Part shown: piece after piece, positions 20,041 to 28,070 of the stretch | Layout of the letters: each line of letters begins with the position of its first letter | Numbering within the stretch: the first letter of the stretch is position 1 | Origin: Thermovibrio ammonificans HB-1 | GTDB lineage: Bacteria; Aquificota; Aquificia; Desulfurobacteriales; Desulfurobacteriaceae | NCBI RefSeq assembly: GCF_000185805.1 | Contig: NC_014926.1 | Span: 328,418 to 392,417, forward strand | Length of the DNA stretch: 64,000 nucleotides | Reading direction: 5' to 3' | Notes under the pieces: model-generated | Database searches by the model: none | What the model was told of the DNA's origin: nothing | Seen by the model: only the letters and a program-made list of their open reading frames with translations | Made by a program: the position numbers and the translations under genes

Positions 20041-20422
20041 GAGCTCCCCTCTGACCGTACTTCTTCCTCTCTTTGATTCTTGCATCCCTTGTGAGGAATC
20101 CGGCCTTCTTGAGGGTCTGCCTCAGCTCCGGGTTGAAGGCGAGGAGAGCCTTGGCTATACCGTACTTAACCGCGTCTGCCTGCGCAGACTTACCGCCGCC
20201 CTTTACGGTGCAGAGAACGTTGAACCTTCCGTTTGTTCCGGTTACGTCAAAGGGCTGCTGCATTATCTTCAGGAGCGTGAGCCTGTTGAAGTACTCCTCT
20301 GCGGGTATCTCCTTCTTCTTGGATACCCTTACGAATATCTTCCCCTCTCCGTTGGGGATAAGCCAAACCCTTGCGATTGCAGTCTTCCTCTTGCCGGTAC
20401 CGTAGTATCTTATTTCAGCCAT
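20012..20422 (-). CDS. rpsI: 30S ribosomal protein S9
   Basis: S9 of 136 aa begins [20 protein letters not shown] and ends with the universally conserved SKR tail that reaches the P-site tRNA. The blocks [20 protein letters not shown] and [16 protein letters not shown] are classic. ATG 20422 follows GGAG. It lies 11 bp after rplM in the usual L13-S9 pair and overlaps argC downstream by 29 bp. Confidence 0.98.
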   Translation of the reverse strand: MAEIRYYGTGKRKTAIARVWLIPNGEGKIFVRVSKKKEIPAEEYFNRLTLLKIMQQPFDVTGTNGRFNVLCTVKGGGKSAQADAVKYGIAKALLAFNPELRQTLKKAGFLTRDARIKERKKYGQRGARARYQWSKR

Positions 20423-20433
20423 TGTCTCCTCCG

Positions 20434-20862
20434 TTAAAGCTCAAGGGGTTTAGGGTTTTGTGCTCCGTGGGGGTGCTCAGAGCCTGCGTAAACTTTGAGC
20501 CTCTTCATCCTCCTGTCGCGGAGCTTGTTCTTGGGAAGCATGCCTTTAACGGCAAGCCTGATAACCTCTTCCGGCTTCTCTTTGAGCATGTCCTTGAGCT
20601 TGGTCTCCTTAAGGCCACCCGGGTAGAGGGTGTGCTTGTAGTAAATCTTCTTCTCCAGCTTCCTTCCGGTAACGTGGATTTTGTCGGCGTTGATTACAAC
20701 TACGAAATCTCCACCGTCTACGTGGGGGGTGTAGGTGGGCTTGTGCTTGCCCATGAGGATTTTTGCGATTTCAGACGCGAGCCTACCGAGCGTTTTCCCG
20801 GTTGCGTCTACCAGGAACCACTCCCTCTGAACCTCTTCCTTCTTCTGCATGAAGGTCTTCAT
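20434..20862 (-). CDS. rplM: 50S ribosomal protein L13
   Basis: L13 of 142 aa is identified by [36 protein letters not shown] and [23 protein letters not shown] 20862 follows GGAGGAACACAGG. Alternative internal Met codons lack ribosome sites. It heads the rplM-rpsI-argC operon, with a promoter at 20923-20951 and a strong hairpin in the leader (20883-20901) that could serve autoregulation. Confidence 0.98.
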   Translation of the reverse strand: MKTFMQKKEEVQREWFLVDATGKTLGRLASEIAKILMGKHKPTYTPHVDGGDFVVVINADKIHVTGRKLEKKIYYKHTLYPGGLKETKLKDMLKEKPEEVIRLAVKGMLPKNKLRDRRMKRLKVYAGSEHPHGAQNPKPLEL

Positions 20863-20882
20863 CCTGTGTTCCTCCGAAAATT

Positions 20883-20901
20883 GGCGTTTTTGTAAAACGC
20901 C
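20883..20901 (-). promoter_or_regulatory. Leader hairpin upstream of rplM (candidate L13 leader)
   Basis: A perfect inverted repeat, GGCGTTTT / AAAACGCC with a 3-base loop, sits in the 5' untranslated region between the promoter and the L13 ribosome site, ending about 20 bp before the ATG. It is not followed by a U-run on the transcript, so it is not a plain terminator. L13 is known to control its own mRNA in several bacteria, and this element is a candidate for that site. Confidence 0.45.
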
Positions 20902-20922
20902 GAAAATGTAGCGGGCAGCGGA

Positions 20923-20951
20923 AATTTACTAAAGGAGCAATCACTTGTCAA
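20923..20951 (-). promoter_or_regulatory. Promoter of rplM-rpsI-argC
   Basis: The minus strand shows TTGACA (20951-20946), a 17-base spacer and TAAATT (20928-20923). The -35 box overlaps, base for base on the other strand, the -35 box of the divergent tRNA-Ser promoter. Confidence 0.75.
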
Positions 20952-20973
20952 CACCGCTCAAAGAGACTATATT
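20945..20973 (+). promoter_or_regulatory. Promoter of tRNA-Ser
   Basis: TTGTCA (20945-20950), a 17-base spacer and TATATT (20968-20973) are placed 12 bases before the mature tRNA 5' end. The -35 box is shared in inverted sense with the rplM promoter. Confidence 0.75.
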
Positions 20974-20985
20974 TGCACTCTGCAC

Positions 20986-21080
20986 GGAGGGGTGCCCGAG
21001 CCTGGCTGAAGGGGCACGATTGGAAATCGTGTGTACCCCTAAAAGGGGTACCGCGGGTTCGAATCCCGCCCCCTCCGCCA
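20986..21080 (+). tRNA. tRNA-Ser(GGA)
   Basis: The cloverleaf is complete: acceptor GGAGGGG pairs with CCCCTCC before G-CCA. The anticodon arm CACGA-TTGGAAA-TCGTG carries GGA at 21022-21024. A long variable arm (TACCCCT AAAA GGGGTA) fits class II serine tRNA, and the T-arm is GCGGG TTCGAAT CCCGC. CCA is encoded. The anticodon reads UCC and UCU. Confidence 0.97.
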
Positions 21081-21331
21081 TTTTAAATTAAAAATAAACG
21101 TTGTGGGGGAAAGGTCTAAGTTTATAGTCGGCAGTTGGATTCCCACCTTTGAGCTTTTCTGTTTTCAAGACTTTTCCTGAGTTCCTCTCCTCTGTTACAA
21201 AAAAGGATTTGGCGTTTGAATATTAGGTAGTTTTTAAGGGAGCTTGTTTTCTTTAAGGCCTGTGAAAACTTACATAGTGTTCATGTGTAAATTTCTGTTA
21301 TAAGCTAACGGTTGGGGTTTTTAAATCAAGG
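21081..21331 (+). other. AT-rich intergenic stretch after tRNA-Ser
   Basis: About 250 bp without a gene I can support on either strand. It is richer in A+T than its surroundings. I see no clear terminator after the tRNA, no repeat array and no convincing promoter pair. Confidence 0.5.
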
Positions 21332-21433
21332 ATGATGGAGTCTCTTGAGCTTAAGGCATATCAGCTTGGAGCTATAGGGGTTCTGCTCGAGGGGTTAGGT
21401 GTTTTTCTTGGTTTAGTTGGGCTGTTGAGGTAA
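21332..21433 (+). CDS. Possible 33-aa hydrophobic peptide
   Basis: A short frame begins with two ATG codons (21332 or 21335) and reads a single hydrophobic helix (GAIGVLLEGLGVFLGLVGLL) after a charged start. The upstream AAGG is too close to be a good ribosome site. It ends about 20 bp before the next ORF. The composition suggests a small membrane peptide, but the coding evidence is weak. Confidence 0.3.
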   Translation: MMESLELKAYQLGAIGVLLEGLGVFLGLVGLLR

Positions 21434-21454
21434 CAGTTATATTTGGAGACGGCC

Positions 21455-21742
21455 GTGGATAAGGCTATAGATATCGATGCTGTTATTGAGAGGTACGTTA
21501 ACGGGGGAGTCTATCCCGAAGACGACGAGGAGCTTCGGCGCGTAGTTGATATGCTACTCGATATAGGGATTCTGAAGTTCGGAGTGGACCCTGAAAAAAA
21601 GGAGGTTAGAGTTAAGGTTAACAGGGCCTCGTACTATCAAGATTATAAGCCTTCTCTTTTTGACAAGTTCAGTGCGCTATCGCTGGTTTTGGGTTTGAAG
21701 CTCTTTCACCCTTTTAAAAGCTTTAAAGCTTCCCAAAAGTAG
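21455..21742 (+). CDS. Hypothetical 95-aa protein
   Basis: I do not recognise this protein. GTG 21455 is preferred, with GGAG six bases upstream, over TTG 21443. It has an acidic N-terminal half (IDAVIERYVNGG; PEDDEELRRVVDMLLDIGI), a lysine-rich middle (DPEKKEVRVKV) and a basic-hydrophobic C-terminus with an FHPFKSFK tail. No signal peptide or clear helix is seen. It sits between tRNA-Ser and the SRP RNA with no functional neighbour. It could be a small regulatory or toxin-like protein, but there is no direct evidence. Confidence 0.55.
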   Translation: MDKAIDIDAVIERYVNGGVYPEDDEELRRVVDMLLDIGILKFGVDPEKKEVRVKVNRASYYQDYKPSLFDKFSALSLVLGLKLFHPFKSFKASQK

Positions 21743-21765
21743 TTCACCGGGCATATATTAATAGC

Positions 21766-21860
21766 AGCCGGGGTCTCTGCAACGCCCGGAGGGTGAACCC
21801 CGCCAGGCCCGGAAGGGAGCAACGGTAAGCCTGAAGGGCGTGTGCAGTAAGGCTCCGGCT
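21766..21860 (+). ncRNA. ffs: Signal recognition particle RNA (4.5S type)
   Basis: The conserved Ffh-binding hairpin is unmistakable: GGTGAACCCCGCCAGG, then GGCCCGGAAGGGAGCAACGG and TA. The ends AGCCGG (21766-21771) and CCGGCT (21855-21860) pair, giving a single long hairpin of about 95 nt, followed by a T-rich tail (TTATTTTTT) as terminator. A TATATT -10 box lies at 21754-21759. This is the short bacterial SRP RNA without an Alu domain. Confidence 0.95.
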
Positions 21861-21861
21861 C

Positions 21862-22890
21862 TTATTTTTTCTCTTCAAGCAGTTTCGACAGAGCCCGGGC
21901 TACGTTTTCCACCAGGGGAATAACACTTGTGTAGTCCATCCTCTTGGGGCCTATTATCCCTACGACTCCGCTGTTTTTAAAGCCTATCCTGAACTTGCTT
22001 ATAACCAGGCTGAAGGGTTTTAACGGCTCTACTTCGGTTTCGGAGCCGAGAATTACCGATACCTCTTTTTTCTCCTCGAGGAAGTTCCTGAGTATCTCTA
22101 AGAAGAGGCTCTTCTCTTCAAGTATTTCAAGGACCTTCTTCATACGGGCTATGTCGTCGGCCACCATGTTTACTATGTTTGCGGTTCCCTGGATTTCCAG
22201 GTGGTTGACTTCGTTTAGCGTTTTCAGGATTTGGGTGTTGAGCTTGAACGAGAGCTCGGCTATCTCCTTTCGGAGGCCGTCTATTTCTTCTATCAGTTCC
22301 CTTTTTACTTCCCTGAGCGTTTTGCCCCGGAACTTTTGGGTTAGGGCTCTGCTGAGTTTTTGAAGCTCTCCTTCGGGGATTGAAGCTCGGATGACCTTGT
22401 GGAGGACGTAGTCGGGTTTGAAGTTGATAACTATTAAAACTTTCTCGGAAGCCACCTTCACCAGGGTTATCGATTCAACTGTTAGATTCTCTACCAAGTT
22501 GACGCCGAAGCCTACATAACCCGTAAAAGACTGCAGGTAGTCTAAGACTTTCAGGAGTATTTCGTCGCGGTCTTGGACTTTTTCGCTCTTTAAGTAGTCT
22601 ATCAGCCTGTTTACAAGGATCTCTTCCTCTTCGCCGAGTGCGAGGAAGAGGCTATTTATGTAAATTTTGAGCCCTTTATCCGTGGGGACTCTGCCGGCAG
22701 ATGTGTGGGGTTGGTAAAGGTACCCTTTATCCTCTAAGTCTGCCATTACGTTTCTGATAGTGGCAGGGCTAAAGGGGAGTTTGAAGGTTTTTTGAAGAGT
22801 TCGCGAGCCCACCGGCTCTCCTTCCCTTATGTAGAGCTCGGTAAGTTTTAAAAGTATATCCCTCTCTCTTTCGGTCAGTCTCTCTTCCAA
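21862..22890 (-). CDS. hrcA: Heat-inducible transcription repressor HrcA
   Basis: HrcA represses chaperone operons by binding CIRCE operators and needs GroEL for activity. At 342 aa it shows the N-terminal winged helix (ERERDILLKLTELYIREGEP, then VGSRTL) and the conserved FSPATIRNVMADLEDKGYL block. A GAF-like C-terminal domain contains IIGPKRMDYTSVIPLVENVA. TTG 22890 is the start, eight bases after AAGGAG and 11 bp downstream of the gamma carbonic anhydrase-like gene, so the two form an operon. I saw no CIRCE repeat in the window; the regulated groESL or dnaK operons must lie elsewhere. Confidence 0.95.
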   Translation of the reverse strand: MEERLTERERDILLKLTELYIREGEPVGSRTLQKTFKLPFSPATIRNVMADLEDKGYLYQPHTSAGRVPTDKGLKIYINSLFLALGEEEEILVNRLIDYLKSEKVQDRDEILLKVLDYLQSFTGYVGFGVNLVENLTVESITLVKVASEKVLIVINFKPDYVLHKVIRASIPEGELQKLSRALTQKFRGKTLREVKRELIEEIDGLRKEIAELSFKLNTQILKTLNEVNHLEIQGTANIVNMVADDIARMKKVLEILEEKSLFLEILRNFLEEKKEVSVILGSETEVEPLKPFSLVISKFRIGFKNSGVVGIIGPKRMDYTSVIPLVENVARALSKLLEEKK

Positions 22891-22901
22891 TGAGGCGCTC
22901 C

Positions 22902-23417
22902 TTACTTAAAGCTTTCAAGGTACTCGTTCTTATATTTAACGTATCTAAGGGCGTGCTCTTTAAGGCCTTTAATCTCCTCGGGTGTAAGCTCCCTCTTTAC
23001 CGTTGCGGGAAAGCCCATTATGAGGCTGCCCGGAGGGAACTCTTTGCCGGGAGGGACAAGGCTCCCTGCGGCAACTATGGAGTTCTCTCCTATTACTGCG
23101 CCGTCGAGTATGATTGCCCCTATGCCTATAAGGCAGTTGTCTTTTACGGTGCACCCGTGGAGTTTAACTGCATGTCCTACGGTTACGTAGTCTCCGATTA
23201 TTGTGGGGTGGGTTCTGTTTGTTACGTGGACTACAGTGCCGTCTTGAATGGACGTGCAGGCCCCTACCTTTATGAAGTTTACGTCTCCCCTGAGGATTGC
23301 TCCGAACCAGATGCTGCTGTCGTCGCCGATTTCAACGTCGCCTATGACGGTTGCGTTCTCGGCTATGAAAACTCTTTTGCCTATTTTCGGTTCTATTCCT
23401 TTGTAGGGCTTAATCAA
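22902..23417 (-). CDS. Gamma-class carbonic anhydrase-like hexapeptide protein
   Basis: This 171-aa left-handed beta-helix protein belongs to the gamma carbonic anhydrase / YrdA family. The repeats run through ENATVIGDVEIGDDSSIWFG, and the candidate zinc histidines appear in GTVVHVTN and in GHAVKLHGC, at the usual spacing. Family members interconvert CO2 and bicarbonate or are structural homologues lacking activity. A C-terminal amphipathic helix (TPEEIKGLKEHALRYVKY) closes the trimer subunit. It is co-transcribed with hrcA. Activity is plausible because the three histidines are kept, though the YrdA/PaaY subgroup is often inactive. Confidence 0.88.
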   Translation of the reverse strand: MIKPYKGIEPKIGKRVFIAENATVIGDVEIGDDSSIWFGAILRGDVNFIKVGACTSIQDGTVVHVTNRTHPTIIGDYVTVGHAVKLHGCTVKDNCLIGIGAIILDGAVIGENSIVAAGSLVPPGKEFPPGSLIMGFPATVKRELTPEEIKGLKEHALRYVKYKNEYLESFK

Positions 23418-23594
23418 CTTTTACCTCCTTTTACCTATTTAGTGAGAAGTTTACAAAAGTGGTCTATCTATGAATTTTATTAATGCCTTTCCGTTGCAGT
23501 TGAGTTTTAATTATTGATGACGGAATTTCCGCTTTAATTTCATTTATGGCCTTTAAAAAAGCAAAAAAGTAAATAAAACTTAAAGGGAGGGGCC

Positions 23595-26354
23595 ATGCGA
23601 TTGCTTTTAAAACTTCTAACTGCTTCAATTTTTCTGGGGTATGCCGCCCAAGCACACCCGATTATCACCCTTAAGGATCAGTTCGGTAGGCCTGTTAGCG
23701 AAAGTCACCTGCCTATTGATATCAGGAGGAGCTGTGGTTCATGCCACGATGTCGATTTTATCGGCTCCTCTTTTCACTTTCAGCAGGGTAGGTTGGCGAT
23801 TCTTTCTGACGAGGTTTACAAGCTTTACTACGAAAGGTTCGGCGATTCTCAGTTTACTAACGGCCTTCCGAAAGAGCTGAGCAAGCTCGACATGGGAATG
23901 TACGGAAAGCTCTGAGCGCCCGCTTACCGCCAGTTGGCGCCCGTTAAGTCTTCTAACCCTCAAACTGTTGATATGACTACCCCCGAGTACGATGCTGCCT
24001 GCGGCATGTGCCACCCTGGCGGCGGTCCTATGGAGAGGGACCGGGAGGGGAATTTCCTTCACGAGAAGTCCCTGTCGGAGATAGAGGCCGCCCTCAGTAA
24101 CGGTGAGGTTCTCGGTGATTACACGGTTTGGAGTCCGAAGGAGAAGCGGTTCGTTCCTTTTGTCTGGACCATTTCCGCCGGAAACGAGACTGTAAATAAC
24201 ACCCTTGCTCCCAACTGTTTTATGTGCCATTCGAGCGTTATCGGCTCTCAGAACCCCTACGCTCCCTCTTCTACGTTTAATATGCCCCTGCTCTCTTACA
24301 GGTTGGCGACTTTTAAGCTGCGTTACTTTTCAGGTGCCGGAACTCTCTCTTCGGGAATTGCAACCCTGAACCCCGATAACACCTTTAACTACAACCTTGC
24401 CTTTGACGCCGATAACGCCACTGCCGGGTTACAGGTTGACGGTAGTTTTATAGTTCACTCCAACGATATGCACTGTAGTCAGTGTCACGGCGGCGGCTGG
24501 GACGACTTCGACGGTGACGGCAGGATAACCAAGCTGGATTTCCTCCTTCAGGTTAAGGACCTGCGCTACCTTCAGCCGGACGGTTTAAAGGAGGCTAAAG
24601 TTTGGTTCTTTAACGAGACCATTACCGACGGGAACTACGTCTCCTCTAAGGTAGACGGCTCTCTCATTCCGGTGCCCAGGAACGTTGACGTTCACAGGTG
24701 GGCAAGGTACGTAGGAGATGGCAACGTTAAAGGGTGTGTAGATTGCCACGCCCCTGTTAAGCACGACTATATAGGAACCGGTTACTTCCCCGATGTCCCC
24801 TCGCTCATTCCGTCCCACGATTTTGCAAAGGGTAACGCCGGTCCGGCGTTTACGGTAAGGTGGCACCAGCTTGCAGGTAGCGCTTCCTGCGAGAGTTGTC
24901 ATGAGAACCCGGTTGGGCTTCACTCGAGAGCTTTCGGCCCGGCAGCAGCCGAGCACCTGGAGAAGGTAGCCTGCACAACTTGCCACATTCCTAAGAAGTA
25001 CTTCTTTGAGGCTAAGCTGATGGACTGGACGTTACCTATGTTTGTGGTGTCCGGTGACAGTAACGGCTACACCTTCCTCGGCCTTACTAAGAACGTTTAC
25101 GTGGGCGGCGACTCCGTTAACGGAACACCGGTTGACGTTGCCCTCTTCCCGATTAGGGACTTTTCAACGGGTGAGGTGGTTTGGAAGTTAAGTGCTGCCA
25201 ATGCCATGGGGGTTCTGTTCTTTGCCGATAATTCGGAAGGGACCTTTAGGCCGGTGATTCCCCGTTACTTGGCTAAGGTTTTCGGCCTCAGTTACGACCT
25301 GCCGACCCGCTACATTATTGAGGAGGTGGACTCGAGCGGTAAACCGGTTAGGGTCGGTAGTTTCGGTCACCTGGTTCTGAAGGTGAAGAGCGGGGTTATA
25401 TCCCAGGATTCAGACCTTGCTGCTGGCGGTTGGAGGCTTATTAACGCCCTCCCCAACTTTATAGACGTTGACCAGGACGGAGCCTTTACTCCCGGCGTTG
25501 ATGTTCAGATAACCGACGATACCGGCCTTGACGGCTCTCCCGACGGAGTTCCCGAGGTTAACACCCAACGGGAGGTGAGCGCGGCCCTTTCTACGGTGAA
25601 AAAGGTTGTTTCCGGTGCCGTTGGGCGGGATGTGGAGGTGAAGCTCATTGCAACGGCTATTCCTTTCGGGGTTTCTCATAACGTAAGACCTGCTCCGGAG
25701 GCTTTGAGGTGTGACGACTGCCACGGCGGTAGGGAGAGTGAGCTTCAAGGGGCCGTTTTCACGAGGAAGGTAAACCTCTACTTCCCGTTTGACCCTGCGG
25801 TTGAGAACTCTACCGCTTTCGTGCCGAAGGTTCAGCGGACGCTTACCGAGTATGCCTTTGCAGATTGGACCAGGAGAGAGATTGAGTCTATGGGCTTTCC
25901 TGCTGCCATCCTCGACTACTCTACGGTTAAGGTAGAGGTAGACGGTGAAGTTATTGCCACCCGTGCTCAAACCGAGGAAGCCGCTTCTGCTTTAGGGGTT
26001 TCGGCCGGTGATTTAATAGCCGCGGTTGCGGTTGCTCCCTCCGATAACCCGTTTAAGGTGCTCTTTGAGATTAAGGAGCCTCTATCCGATTACGGTGTTA
26101 AGGTGGTTAACGGCACGGTTACTTCGAAGGTTGTTAGCGGTAACCGTCTTGAGGTTCAGGTTGCTCCCGCTTCCGGTAGAAGTGTTGTGGTTGGTCTTGT
26201 TAAGGAGGTGGCCGGTTCCGGCTCCTCGGCAGGGGTTAGCTCCGGAGGTGGGGGGTGCTCTTTCTCCCCGTCTGGGCCGGCAGGTCTCCTCTCCTACCTC
26301 CCGGCGGCTGTTGCCCTTGCCCTACTCAGGAGGAGACGCCGTTTAAGCGGCTAA
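23595..26354 (+). CDS. Octaheme c-type cytochrome with in-frame UGA (candidate selenocysteine) and C-terminal sorting tag
   Basis: I read 23595-26354 as one gene of 919 residues with UGA at codon 107. The first part has a signal peptide (LLKLLTASIFLGYAAQA) and one haem motif (CGSCH, residue 47). After the UGA the same frame continues with seven CXXCH motifs near 136, 208, 294, 381, 432, 460 and 706. The downstream frame has no signal peptide, no ATG and no ribosome site of its own, yet haem attachment needs export, so both halves must be one protein. Calcium-type loops (DFDGDGRITKLDF; DVDQDGAFTPG) suggest an extracellular protein. The end has Gly-rich GGGGCS, a hydrophobic helix and RRRRR, a Cys-containing CTERM-type sorting tag. 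It is probably a surface electron carrier. A pseudogene or sequencing error is the alternative. Confidence 0.8.
23913..23939 (+). promoter_or_regulatory. UGA codon with adjacent bacterial SECIS-like hairpin
   Basis: UGA occupies 23913-23915. Downstream, CGCC (23928-23931), loop AGUU (23932-23935) and GGCG (23936-23939) form a hairpin. The loop starts 16 bases after the UGA and has a G in its first two positions, which fits the general bacterial SECIS rules as I recall them. An outer pairing GCGCC (23916-23920) with GGCGC (23936-23940) is an alternative fold. The stem is short, so the element is a candidate only. Confidence 0.5.
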
Positions 26355-26381
26355 CCACTCCCTCTTCGATTTCTCTTCTTT

Positions 26382-26407
26382 AAGGGGGCTCTTGCCCCCT
26401 TTTTTTA
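26382..26407 (+). terminator. Rho-independent terminator after the octaheme cytochrome
   Basis: AAGGGGGC-TCTT-GCCCCCTT is followed by a run of T residues, 28 bp after the cytochrome stop and before rpe. Confidence 0.9.
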
Positions 26408-26449
26408 TTTGTAGGGCGCTGGTAGAATTTGGCTTCACCGGAGGTTGAG

Positions 26450-27118
26450 ATGGTGCCGATGCTTGCTCCTTCCATACTGTCTGCGGATTTTGCCCGCCTG
26501 GCCCAGGAGGTTTCGGCCGTAGAGAGGGCCGGAGCAGACCTCCTGCACGTTGATGTTATGGACGGCCGTTTTGTCCCCAATATCACCGTTGGTATTCCCG
26601 TTGTTGAGTCTCTGAGGCAGGTAACGGAGCTTCCTTTAGACGTTCACCTGATGATTGTTGAGCCCGAGCGGTATATTCCTGCCTTTGTAAAGGCCGGGGC
26701 CGACTGGGTGTCGTTTCACTTTGAGGCGGCCGTTCACCACCACCGTATAGTTGAGCAGATAAAGGAGCTGGGAGCCAAGGCGGGGATTGTTATAAACCCT
26801 TCTACTCCCGTTGACTTCCTGGTGGAGATACTGCCCTTTCTCGATTTTGTTCTGGTTATGTCGGTTAACCCGGGCTTTGGCGGGCAGAAGTTTATACCCA
26901 CTTCCCTTGGGAAGATTCGCAGGTTAAGGGAGCTGGCAGTTGAGCTGAACCCTTCGCTTGTTATTGAGGTTGACGGAGGGGTGAAGCTATCGAACGTGGA
27001 AGATGTTTTGAAAGCGGGTGCCGACGTTGTTGTGGCCGGCTCGGCCGTGTTTAAGGGAAACCCGGCAGAGAACGTTGCAGCCTTTAAAGAGAAGTTAAAC
27101 CGATTTGGGGAGAGGTGA
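26450..27118 (+). CDS. rpe: Ribulose-phosphate 3-epimerase
   Basis: Rpe interconverts ribulose 5-phosphate and xylulose 5-phosphate in the pentose phosphate pathway. The 222-aa TIM barrel shows [52 protein letters not shown] and EVDGGV, covering the metal and phosphate sites. ATG 26450 is five bases after GGAGG; the open frame extends seven codons further upstream without a better site. It overlaps nothing and is followed almost directly by prs, whose product uses ribose 5-phosphate, so the pair forms a metabolic operon. Confidence 0.96.
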   Translation: MVPMLAPSILSADFARLAQEVSAVERAGADLLHVDVMDGRFVPNITVGIPVVESLRQVTELPLDVHLMIVEPERYIPAFVKAGADWVSFHFEAAVHHHRIVEQIKELGAKAGIVINPSTPVDFLVEILPFLDFVLVMSVNPGFGGQKFIPTSLGKIRRLRELAVELNPSLVIEVDGGVKLSNVEDVLKAGADVVVAGSAVFKGNPAENVAAFKEKLNRFGER

Positions 27119-27119
27119 T

Positions 27120-28070
27120 ATGAAGCAGGTTAAGCTGATGACCGGAACCGCCAATCCCGAGCTTGCAAGGAAGGTGGCCGCAAACTTGGGAGTTCCGCTT
27201 GCAGACGTTACTGTTGGCCGTTTCAGCGACGGAGAGATTCAAGTGGTTGTCAACGAAAGCGTAAGGGACTGTGATGTCTTTATCGTTCAGTCCCTGTGCA
27301 GGCCGGCAAACGACAACATAATGGAGCTTCTCCTCCTTGCAGACGCCCTTAAGAGGGCTTCTGCCGGACGGATTACCGCCGTTATTCCCTACTACGCTTA
27401 CGGCCGTCAGGACAGGAAGGTTAATCCGAGGGACCCCATTAGTGCCAAGGTTCTTGCCGATATAATTACCACCGCCGGCGTTAACCACGTTGTTGTTGTA
27501 GACCTTCACGCTAAGCAGGTTGAGGGCTTCTTCGACATCCCGGTTGACCACCTGGAGGCCCGTCCGGTTCTGACCGACTACTTCCTAAGGATGGGAATGG
27601 GGGGCGAGGATACCGTTGTGGTTTCCCCGGATATCGGCGGCGTTGCAAGGGCCAGGAACTTTGCAAAGGTTCTGGGCTCTCCGATAGCGATAATAGACAA
27701 GAGGCGTCCGCGTCCGAACGTTTCAGAGGTTATGAACATTATCGGAGAGGTGAAGGGGAAGCGGGCCATCATCATAGACGACATCATAGACACTGCGGGA
27801 ACTATAGTAAACGCATCGAGGGCCATTAAGGAAGCCGGAGCTGTTGAGGTTTATACGGCCTGCACTCACCCTGTATTCTCCGGGCCGGCTGTTGAGAGGC
27901 TCTCAACGGCCGTTAAGGAGGGGGTTATTAAGGAGGTTGTTGTTACCGATACTATTCCCCTTCAGCAGGAGTTCGAGGGCGTTAAGGTGCTTTCGATATC
28001 TGCAATGCTTGCAGAGGCCATCAGGCGTATCCACTACGGGGATTCAATCAGTCAGATGTTCAGGTTCTGA
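27120..28070 (+). CDS. prs: Ribose-phosphate pyrophosphokinase
   Basis: This enzyme makes PRPP from ribose 5-phosphate and ATP for nucleotide, histidine and tryptophan synthesis. The 316-aa class I sequence includes GRFSDGEIQVVVNESVRD, PYYAYGRQDRK, DLHAKQVEGFFDIPVD and the PRPP loop AIIIDDIIDTAGTI. ATG 27120 follows GGGGAGAGG and sits one base after the rpe stop. Its 3' end overlaps a convergent pseudopilin gene by 11 bp. Confidence 0.97.
   Translation: MKQVKLMTGTANPELARKVAANLGVPLADVTVGRFSDGEIQVVVNESVRDCDVFIVQSLCRPANDNIMELLLLADALKRASAGRITAVIPYYAYGRQDRKVNPRDPISAKVLADIITTAGVNHVVVVDLHAKQVEGFFDIPVDHLEARPVLTDYFLRMGMGGEDTVVVSPDIGGVARARNFAKVLGSPIAIIDKRRPRPNVSEVMNIIGEVKGKRAIIIDDIIDTAGTIVNASRAIKEAGAVEVYTACTHPVFSGPAVERLSTAVKEGVIKEVVVTDTIPLQQEFEGVKVLSISAMLAEAIRRIHYGDSISQMFRF

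Noticed and set aside
21862-22890. CIRCE operator search around hrcA and clpC
   Set aside because: No TTAGCACTC-N9-GAGTGCTAA-like repeat was seen in the window.
23450-23480. TTTACA with AATTTT as promoter of the octaheme cytochrome, and a sigma-54-like TTGCA nearby
   Set aside because: The -10 match is poor and the -24 GG of sigma-54 is missing; I could not choose a convincing promoter in 23418-23594.
23934-26354. Reading the second part of the octaheme cytochrome as an independent gene from TTG 23934
   Set aside because: No ribosome site, no signal peptide for a haem protein, and it lies in exact frame with the upstream signal-peptide fragment across a single UGA.
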